Assembly: GCF_000515235.1 (NCBI RefSeq)
Contig: NZ_KI911558.1
Span: forward strand, 2,269,466 to 2,333,465
Reading direction: 5' to 3'
Length of the DNA stretch: 64,000 bases
DNA from: Synechococcus sp. CC9616
Lineage (GTDB): Bacteria > Cyanobacteriota > Cyanobacteriia > PCC-6307 > Cyanobiaceae
The position numbers and the translations under genes were made by a program. How positions within the stretch are numbered: position 1 is the first letter of the stretch; each line of letters begins with the position of its first letter. This document shows positions 1 to 9,431 of the stretch, in pieces. The notes under the pieces were generated by a model that was given only the letters and a program-made list of their open reading frames with translations, did not search any database and had not been told where the DNA came from.

Positions 1-1158
1 ACGAGCGCGGGGGCAACTCGGTTGGCTCTTGTCGGTGGTGTGGTCCGTGATGGTCTGCTGCACCGCGAGCAGCAAAGAACCTGGACTGGCGTCACCGATC
101 TGGATCTGGTGGTGGAAGGAGACGCTTCCGCCGTTGCATCCGCACTGAAGCAACGCTGTGGACCGAACCGGTTGACCCGCTGCCTCGAGCACGCCAGCTT
201 CGCGACGGTGGCGTTGACGCTGGATGGCCTGGCGGTGGATCTGGCGACCGCCCGTGCTGAGACCTACCCGGCTCCGGCCGACAATCCCGTGGTGCGGCCA
301 GGCTCCCTGGAATCCGACCTGGTGCGGCGTGATTTCACCATCAATGCCATGGCCCTTGATCTGCTTTCTGGAGAGCTGATTGATCGTTTTGACGGGCGCG
401 TCCATCTGGCGGCACACCAGCTTGTGTTTCTGCATCAGGGAAGCGTTGCGGATGATCCGACCCGTTTGATTCGCGCTGCCCGCTACGGCGCACGGCTGGG
501 TTTTGATCTCAGTCCAGATGCCCTGGATCAGGTTCAGTCCACCATCGCCAAATGGCCCTGGCCTTGGCACCCAGGCGATCAGGCTGATCCGTTTCCCCCT
601 GCACTTTCCACGCGATTGCGGATAGAACTGGACCGCCTGCTGGACCATGAGCCCTGGCAACAGGGCCTGGATCTTCTCGATCGTTGGGGGGCTTTGTCCC
701 TGATTGACGTCGGCTTGCAACGGGATACTCAGCGGTCCAGGCGTCTGCGCTGGGCTCAAAGTTTGGACATGCCCCTGCTGCCAGCCCTGTTGACGGCCGC
801 GGATCACCCGCTGGAAACGGCACGACGGTTGCAGTTGTCTGGGGTGCAGCTGTGCTGGCTTGAGCAGCTTCCGTCCCTGCGCCAATGGGCTGAGAGCGAT
901 GCGCCGCCTCTGAAGGCCTCGCCCTCTCAGTGGACCCAGGCTTTGGAACGTGGCGGTTGGTTCCCAGGCACGGTGGCTTTGCTGATTTGTGAGCGACCGC
1001 AGAACTGGCGTCCCCTGCTGCGCTGGTGGGGCCGCTGGCGTCATCACCGCTCCTCGTTAGCGGCTCGCGATCTGATTGCTGCCGGCTGGGCGCCGGGCCC
1101 TGCCCTTGGGGCCGAGCTCCAGCGCCTGCGCCTGGTGGAGCTTGATCAGGGTCGATGA
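1..1158 (+). CDS. cca: CCA-adding enzyme / tRNA nucleotidyltransferase (5' end outside window)
   Basis: Adds or repairs the 3' CCA end of tRNAs in the cytoplasm. The reading frame is open to base 1 (it reads TSAGATR before LALVGG), so the true start lies upstream and the TTG at 22 is not the start. The nucleotidyltransferase core is visible: GGVVRDGLL near the N-terminus, the metal-binding DLDLVVEGD, RRDFTINAMALDL, and the RNA-binding DPTRLIRAARYGARLGF. The C-terminal half is less conserved, as is usual in class II enzymes. The stop overlaps the next start (ATGA at 1155-1158), so the two genes are probably co-translated. The tRNA at 56312 lacks an encoded CCA, consistent with a need for this enzyme. 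Confidence 0.9.
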   Translation, partial: TSAGATRLALVGGVVRDGLLHREQQRTWTGVTDLDLVVEGDASAVASALKQRCGPNRLTRCLEHASFATVALTLDGLAVDLATARAETYPAPADNPVVRPGSLESDLVRRDFTINAMALDLLSGELIDRFDGRVHLAAHQLVFLHQGSVADDPTRLIRAARYGARLGFDLSPDALDQVQSTIAKWPWPWHPGDQADPFPPALSTRLRIELDRLLDHEPWQQGLDLLDRWGALSLIDVGLQRDTQRSRRLRWAQSLDMPLLPALLTAADHPLETARRLQLSGVQLCWLEQLPSLRQWAESDAPPLKASPSQWTQALERGGWFPGTVALLICERPQNWRPLLRWWGRWRHHRSSLAARDLIAAGWAPGPALGAELQRLRLVELDQGR

Positions 1159-2588
1159 GGCATCGGCTGCATTGGGATCTGCTTCTCGCTGTTGTTGTGG
1201 CAGCAGCGTTCGCGCTGCGTTGTCTGCTGCTGATGGATGCCACCGGCCTCTGGAGCGATGAGCTCTACAGCGTGGGCAAAAGCTTCCAGGCCAGTCCTGC
1301 GGCCCTGATTGCGATGCTCCGGGAGGACACCCACCCGCCCGCTTATTACGCCCTGCTTTGGATCTGGGGACAGGTTGTTGGGCAGAGTCCGATCACGCTG
1401 CGCTTGTTCTCTTGGCTCGCCTACCTGGCGGGAGGGCTGGTGATGGTGGCTCAGTCCAGAGCGCTTGGGGGACAGCGTGTGGTCCCCTTGGCTCTGCTGC
1501 TGGCCTTCTGCAGCCCTTTTCCTGTCCGTTTCGCAATCGAGGGCAAGAGCTATGCCTTGCTGGTTCTGGTGGTGGCGCTGGCCTGGTGGTGGCGTCGGGC
1601 GGAACGCCCACTTCTTTATGGCTGCGCGGTGGCCTTTGCCTCGCTCACGCACTTCTATGGCCTTTTTCTGTTTTTAGCGACCGCGTTTTGGGACGGGTGG
1701 AAGCAGCGCTGGTCCATGGCGTTTGCAGCAGGACTGGCGGTCCTGCCCAGTCTTGGCTGGATCGTGTTTGCCTCCTCCTATCTGTTGAGCTCTCGTTCCG
1801 GTAGCTGGATCGGTCGGCCGGATTTCGCTCTGCTGGAAGACACCCTGGCGCGGGGTATCGGCGTCTGGCCCATTCCCAAGCTGGTGCTGCTGGCCGTGTT
1901 GCTGGTGCTGTTACGCCGCTGGGGGAGTCAACGGTCGCAGTCCTGGAGCGACCCTGATCTGCTTGATCGCAGTGGGCTGATCCCTTCCGCTGTGATGACC
2001 GGGGTCGTGGTGCTCGTGTCTTTCTTCAAACCCCTCGCCTTCAGCCGCTATTTCGTGGTGATGTTGCCGGCTCTGCTGCCCTGGCTGGTGATGCAGTCGC
2101 TGGACTGGAGCCTTGATCGCCGCGGACGCTGGCTGGTGAATGCTGCCCTGATCGTGCTGCTCATCAGCTGGTGGGGGCCTGGTTTTGCCGAGTTGGATCC
2201 GGTCGTCGGTGGCGTCCGGAGTGGCGTCCGGGAACAGGATCACTTCCGCGCCGTCAGTCAGCGTGCGGCTGGCTTGGAAGAGCGCTACTCACCACGGGCG
2301 CGACTCTTGAATCTCAGCGACCGCATGGAGTGGTCGATGGGGAGGCTTGAGCAGCCAGTCGGCAGTTGGCAGGGTCCGCGTCTGCTCAGGGCCCGTCTTG
2401 AGGACACCACGCCTCCAGCCGAACTTTGGTTGGCCAGCAGTGGTCCTGAACGGGCGATGCAAAAGAAGCTCAGACCTCTCGAGGAGATGATGGAGCAGGC
2501 CGGCTACATCTGCGCGGAGGAGGCATCAGATCTCAGCCATGCTCGGCTGTTGCACTGCCAATCTGGGTCCAGGATCCCTGAGAGATGA
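1155..2588 (+). CDS. Membrane glycosyltransferase, GT39/ArnT-PMT type
   Basis: A 477-residue polytopic membrane protein resembling the dolichyl- or polyprenyl-phosphate-sugar transferases (GT39/PMT, ArnT-like). The first membrane helix (about residues 7-28) is followed by WSDELY, whose Asp-Glu pair is the typical catalytic acidic motif of the first periplasmic loop, and then by HPPAYY. Many hydrophobic helices fill residues 80-350, and a soluble C-terminal tail follows. Family members move a sugar from a lipid carrier to a protein or lipid at the membrane. The substrate cannot be read from the sequence. Its start overlaps the cca stop, and its 3' end overlaps the convergent selD fusion by 56 bases. 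Confidence 0.75.
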   Translation: MRHRLHWDLLLAVVVAAAFALRCLLLMDATGLWSDELYSVGKSFQASPAALIAMLREDTHPPAYYALLWIWGQVVGQSPITLRLFSWLAYLAGGLVMVAQSRALGGQRVVPLALLLAFCSPFPVRFAIEGKSYALLVLVVALAWWWRRAERPLLYGCAVAFASLTHFYGLFLFLATAFWDGWKQRWSMAFAAGLAVLPSLGWIVFASSYLLSSRSGSWIGRPDFALLEDTLARGIGVWPIPKLVLLAVLLVLLRRWGSQRSQSWSDPDLLDRSGLIPSAVMTGVVVLVSFFKPLAFSRYFVVMLPALLPWLVMQSLDWSLDRRGRWLVNAALIVLLISWWGPGFAELDPVVGGVRSGVREQDHFRAVSQRAAGLEERYSPRARLLNLSDRMEWSMGRLEQPVGSWQGPRLLRARLEDTTPPAELWLASSGPERAMQKKLRPLEEMMEQAGYICAEEASDLSHARLLHCQSGSRIPER

Positions 2589-4590
2589 GCGTCATGGCGG
2601 CGGGCTTGCTGCAGCTCACCAGGAGCGGTCCACAGGTTTGGGGATCCACCAGCAGCTCCTGCAGAACTGAGGGGCTCTGCCCTGTCATTGAAATGCTTCT
2701 GTCGAGCAACGCCAGGGCTCGGCGATTGGCCGGTGCCAGGGTGCTGGCCAATCCCTTATCCAACAGCTCGAGAACACCGTCGTAGGCCGGGATGGCTGTG
2801 GCATCCAACTCCACGTGCATGTCTGAGCCAGCCAGCATTTCCCCGAGGTGTCCCAGCAGCCCGAAGCCGGTGATGTCGGTGCAGGCATGCAGGGCATCTC
2901 CGAGTTCCAGGAGTTGTTCGACCAAGGGGTGCTGGCTCTGGCTCATCCGCTGCAATGCAGCGTCAAGGTGATGGGGGTCAGCGGCTCCGCGCATGGCAGC
3001 GGCGAAGAGCACGCCGGTTCCCAGGGGTCGGCTCAGCAGCAGTACGTCGCCGGCCCGCATCCCCTGTTTGCTCCAGATCCTTGGTGCGGTGCCGTTAACG
3101 CTCAGGCTGACCTGCACACCAAGACTGTCCGGTAGCGGTGGTGCATGGCGGGCTTCCAGCGTGTGGCCTCCGACCAGGGAGGCGCCCTGCTGCTCGAGGG
3201 CCGAGCGGATCCCGGCCAGGGTTTGCCCGAGCAACTGTTGCTGCTGCGTCAGTTCGGTGGCGGGCAATGTGATCACGGCCATGGCGCTTGTGGTGCGGGC
3301 ACCGCTCGCCCACAGGTCTGAACAGGCATGCAGGGCGGTCAGTCGGCCGTTGAGCCACGGGTCGCTGACCAGGGCCGGGAAACCGTCAACGCTCTGAAGC
3401 AGTGATGCTTCGCTGCTGATCAGCACGGCATCCTGCGGGCTGGTCCCCAGGCTGGCTAACCCGGCGTCTGCCAGGGCCGCGGCGAGAGACTCTGCAGGCA
3501 ACTTGGCTGCACAGCCCCGGCAGGCCATTGCTTGATCGCCGTCCTTGGCGGATGTCTGCATGCCTGCTGCTGGCGCGAACCCCGCCATGAAGCGCCGATC
3601 GATCCGTTCTTTCCATCGCCACGCAAGGGAGCTGGCCCCCAGGCGCCAACGACCCCTGCGACCCCAGGCACGGCGTCGGTCGTTCTGGCTGAGGTCGCCG
3701 ATCAGTTGGAGGGCCGATGGCTGGGGTCGCCACGGCCGTGCCGTTTCGCCCCTGCAGAGGGCTTCCACATTGCGGGCGAGCGGCCGCGCTGCTCGAACAG
3801 CCCACACGCCTGAGGCGGGTCGAGGCGCGTTGACCAGCACCGCACAGTCACCGCTGGCGAAGATGTCGGTATGTCCCACAACGTTGAGGCGGGCATCGGT
3901 GCAGACCCGCCCGTGCCTGTCGACCGAGAAGCCACAGTCCGACAGCCATGCTGGGGCCCGGCTGCCGCTGCAGAGGAGCACTGGACCTGTGGCGGTGTCT
4001 TCGTCGGTGACCAGCCGAATGTCGGCGTCGGCCATGGCCTGCCGGATCTGACGATCCAGCTGATTCAGGCGGGTCTGCAGTTCCAGAGTGCGCTGCGGCC
4101 AGCGTCGGCGCAGCGCCAGGACCACCTCGATGCCAGCGGGTCCAGCGCCGACGACGCGAAACGGGCTGTGAACCTCGGTGTCCTGCCCGTCCAAAAAAGC
4201 CAGCGCCGGCTCCAGCGGTTTGATGGGGACTCCTGCGGCAGTTGGTCGCGATATCGCTCCAACATTCAGGCTCAGCAATCCGTATGTCAGCGGTGGTCGG
4301 CTGTCCAGCAGCAGTTGTCGGCGATTTGGATCGATCCCGGCAATGTTGGCGCTGATGAACGCCGCTCCAGCTCGATCGCAGAGATGGCGCAGGTTGATCT
4401 CGACTTCGTCACGGCGATAGAGGCCGGCGATCAATCCCGGAACCATGCCGGAGTAAAGCGCTGTGCTCTGACGGTTCACCAGGATGAGAGTTCGTTTTGG
4501 CCGCGTGCGCGGCTGCATCGCCCAACGTTTGAGGAGCAGGGCATGGCTGTGCCCCCCGCCGGCCAGCAGCAAAGCTCCCTGGTTGTTCAC
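2533..4590 (-). CDS. selD: NADH dehydrogenase-like / selenide water dikinase (SelD) fusion
   Basis: A two-domain protein of about 685 residues. Residues 1 to about 345 form a pyridine-nucleotide-disulfide oxidoreductase resembling type 2 NADH dehydrogenases (N-terminal ALLLAGGGHSH, GAGPAGIEVVLALRRRWP, FASGDCA). The rest is SelD, which makes selenophosphate from selenide and ATP. Its key Cys (about residue 360) and Lys lie in ACRGCAAKLP, followed by HACSDLWASGA, VGGHTLEA and TDITGFGLLGHL. The active site is Cys, not selenocysteine. I chose GTG at 4590 because it overlaps the galE stop (GTGA), which implies translational coupling. An open frame continues to 4677 inside galE. The same fusion is known from other cyanobacteria. 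The likely product use is selenouridine in tRNA, which is an inference. Confidence 0.88.
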   Translation of the reverse strand: MNNQGALLLAGGGHSHALLLKRWAMQPRTRPKRTLILVNRQSTALYSGMVPGLIAGLYRRDEVEINLRHLCDRAGAAFISANIAGIDPNRRQLLLDSRPPLTYGLLSLNVGAISRPTAAGVPIKPLEPALAFLDGQDTEVHSPFRVVGAGPAGIEVVLALRRRWPQRTLELQTRLNQLDRQIRQAMADADIRLVTDEDTATGPVLLCSGSRAPAWLSDCGFSVDRHGRVCTDARLNVVGHTDIFASGDCAVLVNAPRPASGVWAVRAARPLARNVEALCRGETARPWRPQPSALQLIGDLSQNDRRRAWGRRGRWRLGASSLAWRWKERIDRRFMAGFAPAAGMQTSAKDGDQAMACRGCAAKLPAESLAAALADAGLASLGTSPQDAVLISSEASLLQSVDGFPALVSDPWLNGRLTALHACSDLWASGARTTSAMAVITLPATELTQQQQLLGQTLAGIRSALEQQGASLVGGHTLEARHAPPLPDSLGVQVSLSVNGTAPRIWSKQGMRAGDVLLLSRPLGTGVLFAAAMRGAADPHHLDAALQRMSQSQHPLVEQLLELGDALHACTDITGFGLLGHLGEMLAGSDMHVELDATAIPAYDGVLELLDKGLASTLAPANRRALALLDRSISMTGQSPSVLQELLVDPQTCGPLLVSCSKPAAMTLISQGSWTQIGSATAEHG

Positions 4591-5621
4591 GCCGCTGTGC
4601 GATAGCCGCTGGGATTGGCCTGCTGCCAGGTCCATCCATCGCGGCATATGTCCAGCAGGGAGCGTTTGGCACGCCATCCCAGAGCTTCTTCGGCCAGATC
4701 AGGACAGGCTTCCAGCCTTGGCACATCCCCTGGACGGCGTTCCACTACTTCAAAGGGGATGGTCAGACCGGTGGCCTGCTCGAAGCCGTGAACCACCTCA
4801 AGCACCGAAAGCCCCTGACCTGTACCGATGTTGAGGGTGAGATGGCTGGATGGACCCTGCTTCAACAGGTGGCTGATGGTGGCGCAATGGGCTTCGGCGA
4901 GATCCATCACATGCAGGTAGTCACGGATGCCTGTGCCATCCGGCGTCGAGTAGTCCGAACCGAAAATGCGCAGCTTTGATCGTCTCCCGGCTGCCACCTG
5001 GGTGATGAATGGGAACAGATTGTTGGGAATTCCAAGAGGGTCTTCTCCGATTCGGCCGCTGGGATGAGCCCCTACCGGATTGAAGTATCGAAGACTGGCA
5101 ACGCGCCATTCGCTTTGACGGCAAAGGGCCTGCAGCAGCTGCTCCACGGCCACCTTCGTCTGGGCGTAGGGGTGGATTGGCGCCGTTGGCATGCCCTCAT
5201 GCAGCGGAAATGTGTCTGGTTCGCCGTACACCGTTGAGGTGCTGCTGAACACGATGGTGCGGCAGCTGTGCCGTTCCATCGCTGCGGCCAAAACGCGACT
5301 TCCATTGAGATTCACATCCCAGTAGAGCAATGGGTTGGCCACCGACTCGCCGACAGCCTTGAGGCCGGCGAAATGAATCACACCATCGATGGGGCCGCGG
5401 CTTTGAAAGGCTCGATCGACCGTCTCTGCATCCCGGATGTCCCCCTTCAGCACGTGCAGTGCTGTACTGCCGCTCAGTTCCTTCACCCGTTCGAGGGCCA
5501 GCGGGCTGCTGTTATCAAAGCTGTCGAGGACCACCAGCTCGTAGCCCTGTTCAAGCAGGACAACGCAGGTGTGGCTGCCGATAAAACCAGCTCCGCCGGT
5601 GATCAGCAGACGGTTGGCCAT
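4587..5621 (-). CDS. galE: UDP-glucose 4-epimerase
   Basis: Interconverts UDP-glucose and UDP-galactose (extended SDR family, NAD-bound, cytoplasmic). The N-terminal Rossmann motif is ITGGAGFIGSH. The catalytic region shows SSTSTVYGEP and Y-A-Q-T-K, the YxxxK pair. LRYFNPVGAHPSGRIGEDP is typical of GalE, and the 344-residue length is normal. I chose ATG at 5621; the codon before it (5624) is TTG. The gene supplies sugars to the glycan genes in the window and leads into the selD fusion through a 4-base overlap. An inverted repeat lies just upstream (5640-5664). Confidence 0.93.
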   Translation of the reverse strand: MANRLLITGGAGFIGSHTCVVLLEQGYELVVLDSFDNSSPLALERVKELSGSTALHVLKGDIRDAETVDRAFQSRGPIDGVIHFAGLKAVGESVANPLLYWDVNLNGSRVLAAAMERHSCRTIVFSSTSTVYGEPDTFPLHEGMPTAPIHPYAQTKVAVEQLLQALCRQSEWRVASLRYFNPVGAHPSGRIGEDPLGIPNNLFPFITQVAAGRRSKLRIFGSDYSTPDGTGIRDYLHVMDLAEAHCATISHLLKQGPSSHLTLNIGTGQGLSVLEVVHGFEQATGLTIPFEVVERRPGDVPRLEACPDLAEEALGWRAKRSLLDICRDGWTWQQANPSGYRTAA

Positions 5622-5639
5622 CAAAAATGCTGGTCCGGA

Positions 5640-5664
5640 AAGACCTGATTCTGGATCAGGCCTT
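5640..5664. promoter_or_regulatory. Inverted repeat between galE and the PpiC gene
   Basis: AAGACCTGAT and ATCAGGCCTT form two 10-base arms with one mismatch around a 5-base loop. The repeat sits in the 101-base divergent gap between galE and the secretion operon. It has no T-run, so it does not look like a terminator. It could be an operator or an RNA hairpin in a leader. No function can be assigned. Confidence 0.35.
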
Positions 5665-5722
5665 CAAATCGCCTGTCACTGCGGGGGTTCATCCCTAAGG
5701 TTCAAAAACCGACGGTCTTGAA

Positions 5723-6478
5723 GTGGAGAGTGGATCAGCGGTTGCTGAGTTGAAACGTTTGATCGGCTCCGATGGCCGGGCGCTGCTTCAAAAGTTCAAT
5801 TTGCTGCGCCCGCTGGTTGAACAGATGGTGATCGCCGAGTCCGTCTCGCAAACCCCGGTGGATGACGACTCCCTGATGCGTGCCCGCCAGGGTCTGCTTG
5901 AGCGTCGCGGTTACGAGACGATGGAGGAATGGCCTCAACTGCTCGAGGAGTTGGGTCGTCCGGAACAGGCGGTGCTTGACCAGCTGAAGCGGGGCATTCA
6001 ACAGAGGGCCACGGCCAGAAATCAATTCGCTGTGAAGGCGGAAGCGCGTTTCCTCGAACGCAAAAACGAGCTTGATCAGGTTGTTTACAGCCTGTTGCGG
6101 CTGGAGAACCGCTTCCTCGCCAGGGAGTTGTATCTGCAGATTGAGTCCGGCGAATCCAACTTCGCTGATCTGGCCAAACGTTATGCCGAAGGACCGGAGC
6201 GCAACACCAATGGAATTGTTGGACCCGTTCCCCTTACCCAGGCCCATCCGTCGCTAGTTGAGAAATTGAGAGTCTCCCAGCCAGGTGTGCTGCTCGAGCC
6301 TTTCCGGATTTCCGACTGGTGGCTCGTGGTGCGTTTGGAGCGTTATTCGCCAGCCACATTCACCGATGAGATTTCAGATCGAATGTGCCGGGAAATGTTT
6401 GATGAGTGGATCAATGAGCAGACCACAACTAGTTTGAGCCAACTGAACGGGAACGTCGACGCCAGCGCCCACTCATGA
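5723..6478 (+). CDS. PpiC-type peptidyl-prolyl isomerase-like protein, secretion operon
   Basis: A 251-residue protein that ends in a parvulin/PpiC-like region (about residues 130-215: ESGESNFADLAKRYAEGPERN, GIVGPVPL, HPSLVEKL). The N-terminal half is helical and resembles the chaperone arm of SurA/PpiC proteins. I see no signal peptide, so it probably acts in the cytoplasm. The start is GTG at 5723 (an in-frame TAA stands at 5696); no strong ribosome site is visible. Its stop overlaps the start of the ABC exporter (ATGA at 6475), so a role in handling unfolded type I secretion substrates is plausible. That role is inferred from gene position only. Confidence 0.75.
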   Translation: MESGSAVAELKRLIGSDGRALLQKFNLLRPLVEQMVIAESVSQTPVDDDSLMRARQGLLERRGYETMEEWPQLLEELGRPEQAVLDQLKRGIQQRATARNQFAVKAEARFLERKNELDQVVYSLLRLENRFLARELYLQIESGESNFADLAKRYAEGPERNTNGIVGPVPLTQAHPSLVEKLRVSQPGVLLEPFRISDWWLVVRLERYSPATFTDEISDRMCREMFDEWINEQTTTSLSQLNGNVDASAHS

Positions 6479-9429
6479 CGACGTCACCTCCGTTTCCCCT
6501 GCTCAAGCATCCGGCCTTCAAGGGTCTCAGCGACTCCGGTGCTGCACGTCTGCGCCAGGGCACCAAGGTGCTTCGCTTTGAACTCGGCCAGCAGCTTGTT
6601 GAGCCGGATGACATCCCAGCCAGGGTGCTGGTGGTGCTCCAGGGGCAGGCGCGTCTGGTGGGGCGTCATAACGGTCGGCTGACCACCGTTGGCAAATTCG
6701 GCCCCGGCAGTGTTCTGGGTGCCGCCAGTCTGTTGGTGGGAAAACCCTGTGAAAACATCGTCGCCTCGCAGGAGGTGGTGGCCTGTTCGATCAGCGATGA
6801 GCTCTGGAGTGATCTCTACATCTCAGAGACGGACTTCCAGGGTTGGTGTGATCGTCAGATCTGGCCTCAGGAACTGCTCCAGCTCCTTGAAGTGCTTGCC
6901 GAACGTTCCGCCAGTGTCGAGGACACGGCCATTGAGTTGCTTGAGGACGGTCTGAAGCTGGCGCAGCGCTGTGCAGCAGAGACGGCTGCCATCGACGCGG
7001 CCCTTGCCGAAGGGCAACTCCTCTTCCTCTCCTCGCACTGGGGTTCGGATGAGATCGGTAAGGCTGTCCAGTCCGAGAGCGACCTTGAATCCAGCGGGAG
7101 CTTCCGTTCGCGTCTTGTCGCCCTGGCCCCGGAGTTCCAGCAACGCCTTTCGCAGACACTCCCCCCTGCTGATCCGGAAACGGACGGGGACAGTGCTCGT
7201 GGAGATCTGATTCCCTTTGAGGATTCAGAAGCGGGAGAAACACTGCCTCCGGTCAGCCGCTACAGCCCGGAACGCAATGTGGTCGACAGCCTGCGGCTGA
7301 TCCGAGCAGACGGCCCACTGCAGGAGACCCTGGCCTGTTTCCAGATGCTGGCGCAGCTGATGAAGTTGCCGTTTCGTCGTGATTCGATCGAAAAAGTCCT
7401 CCAGGACAATCTGCGCCGAGGACTGACGCCCAATCTCCAGCTTTGTGGTCAGCTCGCGGCGAGCCTTGGGCTGCATGTGATGGCGGCGCGGGTGCCCGCC
7501 GCTGCCGGCACACGACTCCAGGTTCCATCGCTGGTGCCTTGGAAAAACGGATTCGCTCTTGTGGTGGCCAGCCATGAACGGGCGCTGAAGCTGGCTTCTC
7601 CGAAGCATGGGATGGTCACGCTGCTTCCGGATGACCTTGAGGAGAATTTCCCGGAAGGAATCGAATTGCTCCTGATGGAGCGATCCAACGCGACACCGGA
7701 TCAGAAGTTCGGGCCTGGTTGGTTCTGGCCGGCGCTGAAGCGTTACCGGGGTGTTCTCACTCAGGTGTTGGCGGCCAGTTTCGTCGTCCAGCTGTTCACG
7801 CTCGCCAACCCTCTGCTGATTCAGGTGATCATCGACAAGGTGATTAGTCAGCGAAGTCTCGACACCTTGCAGGTTCTCGGCATCGCTCTCGTGGTGGTGA
7901 CGATCCTCGAGGGTGTGCTCGGCAGCCTCAAGACCTTTCTGTTTGCGGAGACCACGAACCGGATCGATCAGCGTTTAGGTGCAGAAGTGATCGACCATCT
8001 GCTTCGTCTGCCGCTCGGCTACTTCGACCGTCGCCCGGTGGGTGAACTGGGGACACGGGTCGCTGAACTCGAGAAGATCCGCAACTTCCTCACCGGACAG
8101 GCCCTCACCACGATTCTGGATGCCGCTTTTTCGCTGATTTATATCGCCGTGATGGTGATCTACAGCTGGTTGCTCACCCTGATCGCCCTCTGTGTTCTTC
8201 CGATCCAAATCGGCTTGACCATTCTTGGGGCACCCCTGTTCCGCCGTCAGTTCCGCGCTGCTGCTGAAGAAAACGCCAAAACCCAGAGCCATCTGGTGGA
8301 GGTACTCACCGGCATTCAGACGGTGAAGGCTCAGAACGTGGAGATGGTGAGTCGTTGGCGCTGGCAGGAGTTTTATTCCCAGTACATCGCGCGCACTTTT
8401 GAAAAAACGATCACCGGGACGGCTCTGAACCAGACCAGCCAGGTGCTTCAGAAAATCTCCCAGCTCATGGTGCTTTGGATTGGTGCCTCGATGGTGCTCA
8501 GCGGTGATCTGACCCTCGGCCAGTTGATTGCTTTCCGAATCATTTCGGGATATGTGACCCAGCCACTGCTGAGGTTGTCGACGATCTGGCAGAACATCCA
8601 GGAGCTGCGTGTCAGTTTCGAGCGCCTTGCCGATGTGATCGACACGCCGGAGGAATCGGATGAGGTGGATAAATCGAAGGTGATGCTGCCTCCGTTGCAA
8701 GGTCTGGTGCGCTTCGAGGATCTGTCCTTTCGTTTCCGTCCAGGCCAGCCGGAAGTCCTCAAGGACGTGAATCTGGAAGTTCCGTCTGGAACGTTTGTTG
8801 GCATCGTCGGCCAGAGCGGCAGCGGCAAAAGCACGTTGATGAAGCTTCTGCCTCGTCTTTATGAACCTGGAGAGGGTCGCATCCTCATTGACGGCTACGA
8901 CATCGGCAAGGTGGAGCTCTATTCGCTGCGCCGTCAGATCGGCATTGTTCCCCAGGACCCGTTGCTGTTCAGCGGCACGGTGAGTGAGAACATCGCATTG
9001 ACCAATCCCGAAGCCTCCAGCGAAGAGATCGTGCGGGCGGCCCGATTGGCGAATGCCCACGAATTCATCATGGATTTGGCCAGCGGCTACAGCACTCCAG
9101 TGGGTGAACGGGGAGCTGCCCTCAGTGGTGGTCAGCGCCAGCGTGTAGCCATTGCACGAACCCTGTTGAGCAATCCGAAGCTGCTTGTCATGGATGAGGC
9201 GACCAGCGCCCTGGACTATGAAACTGAGCGCAAGGTCTGCGACAACCTGCTGGAAAACCTCAACGACCGCACGGTTTTCTTCATCACGCACCGTCTTTCC
9301 ACCATCCGCAATGCGGACATGATCGTGATGCTGGATAAGGGAGCCATCGTCGAAGTCGGCACCCACGACGAGCTGATGAATCATCGCGGGCGTTACTACG
9401 CCCTTTATCGCCAACAGGGGGACGCCTGA
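6475..9429 (+). CDS. Type I secretion ABC exporter with cNMP-binding-like and degenerate C39 domains
   Basis: A 984-residue inner-membrane exporter. The domains in order are: a cyclic-nucleotide-binding-like barrel (about residues 20-140), a linker, a C39-like peptidase domain (about 275-405), six membrane helices (about 420-720) and an ATPase. The ATPase shows Walker A GQSGSGKST (about 779-787), signature LSGGQRQ (about 883), Walker B LLVMDEATSALD and H-loop FITHRLST. The C39 domain has lost its catalytic Cys (ETLACF where DCGxAC is expected) and its His (KNGFALVV). It should therefore bind substrate without cutting it, as in the HlyB-type C39-like domain. HlyD follows 2 bases after the stop. 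An outer-membrane TolC is not in the window. Confidence 0.92.
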   Translation: MTTSPPFPLLKHPAFKGLSDSGAARLRQGTKVLRFELGQQLVEPDDIPARVLVVLQGQARLVGRHNGRLTTVGKFGPGSVLGAASLLVGKPCENIVASQEVVACSISDELWSDLYISETDFQGWCDRQIWPQELLQLLEVLAERSASVEDTAIELLEDGLKLAQRCAAETAAIDAALAEGQLLFLSSHWGSDEIGKAVQSESDLESSGSFRSRLVALAPEFQQRLSQTLPPADPETDGDSARGDLIPFEDSEAGETLPPVSRYSPERNVVDSLRLIRADGPLQETLACFQMLAQLMKLPFRRDSIEKVLQDNLRRGLTPNLQLCGQLAASLGLHVMAARVPAAAGTRLQVPSLVPWKNGFALVVASHERALKLASPKHGMVTLLPDDLEENFPEGIELLLMERSNATPDQKFGPGWFWPALKRYRGVLTQVLAASFVVQLFTLANPLLIQVIIDKVISQRSLDTLQVLGIALVVVTILEGVLGSLKTFLFAETTNRIDQRLGAEVIDHLLRLPLGYFDRRPVGELGTRVAELEKIRNFLTGQALTTILDAAFSLIYIAVMVIYSWLLTLIALCVLPIQIGLTILGAPLFRRQFRAAAEENAKTQSHLVEVLTGIQTVKAQNVEMVSRWRWQEFYSQYIARTFEKTITGTALNQTSQVLQKISQLMVLWIGASMVLSGDLTLGQLIAFRIISGYVTQPLLRLSTIWQNIQELRVSFERLADVIDTPEESDEVDKSKVMLPPLQGLVRFEDLSFRFRPGQPEVLKDVNLEVPSGTFVGIVGQSGSGKSTLMKLLPRLYEPGEGRILIDGYDIGKVELYSLRRQIGIVPQDPLLFSGTVSENIALTNPEASSEEIVRAARLANAHEFIMDLASGYSTPVGERGAALSGGQRQRVAIARTLLSNPKLLVMDEATSALDYETERKVCDNLLENLNDRTVFFITHRLSTIRNADMIVMLDKGAIVEVGTHDELMNHRGRYYALYRQQGDA

Positions 9430-9431
9430 TC

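Noticed and set aside
509-1243. Open frame on the minus strand over the CCA-enzyme gene
   Set aside because: Low-complexity translation without motifs, fully covered by a strong coding gene on the plus strand.
7975-9414. Long open frame antisense to the ABC exporter gene
   Set aside because: It is a by-product of high-G+C codon use in the exporter. The protein has no recognisable domain, while the sense strand carries a complete ABC exporter.
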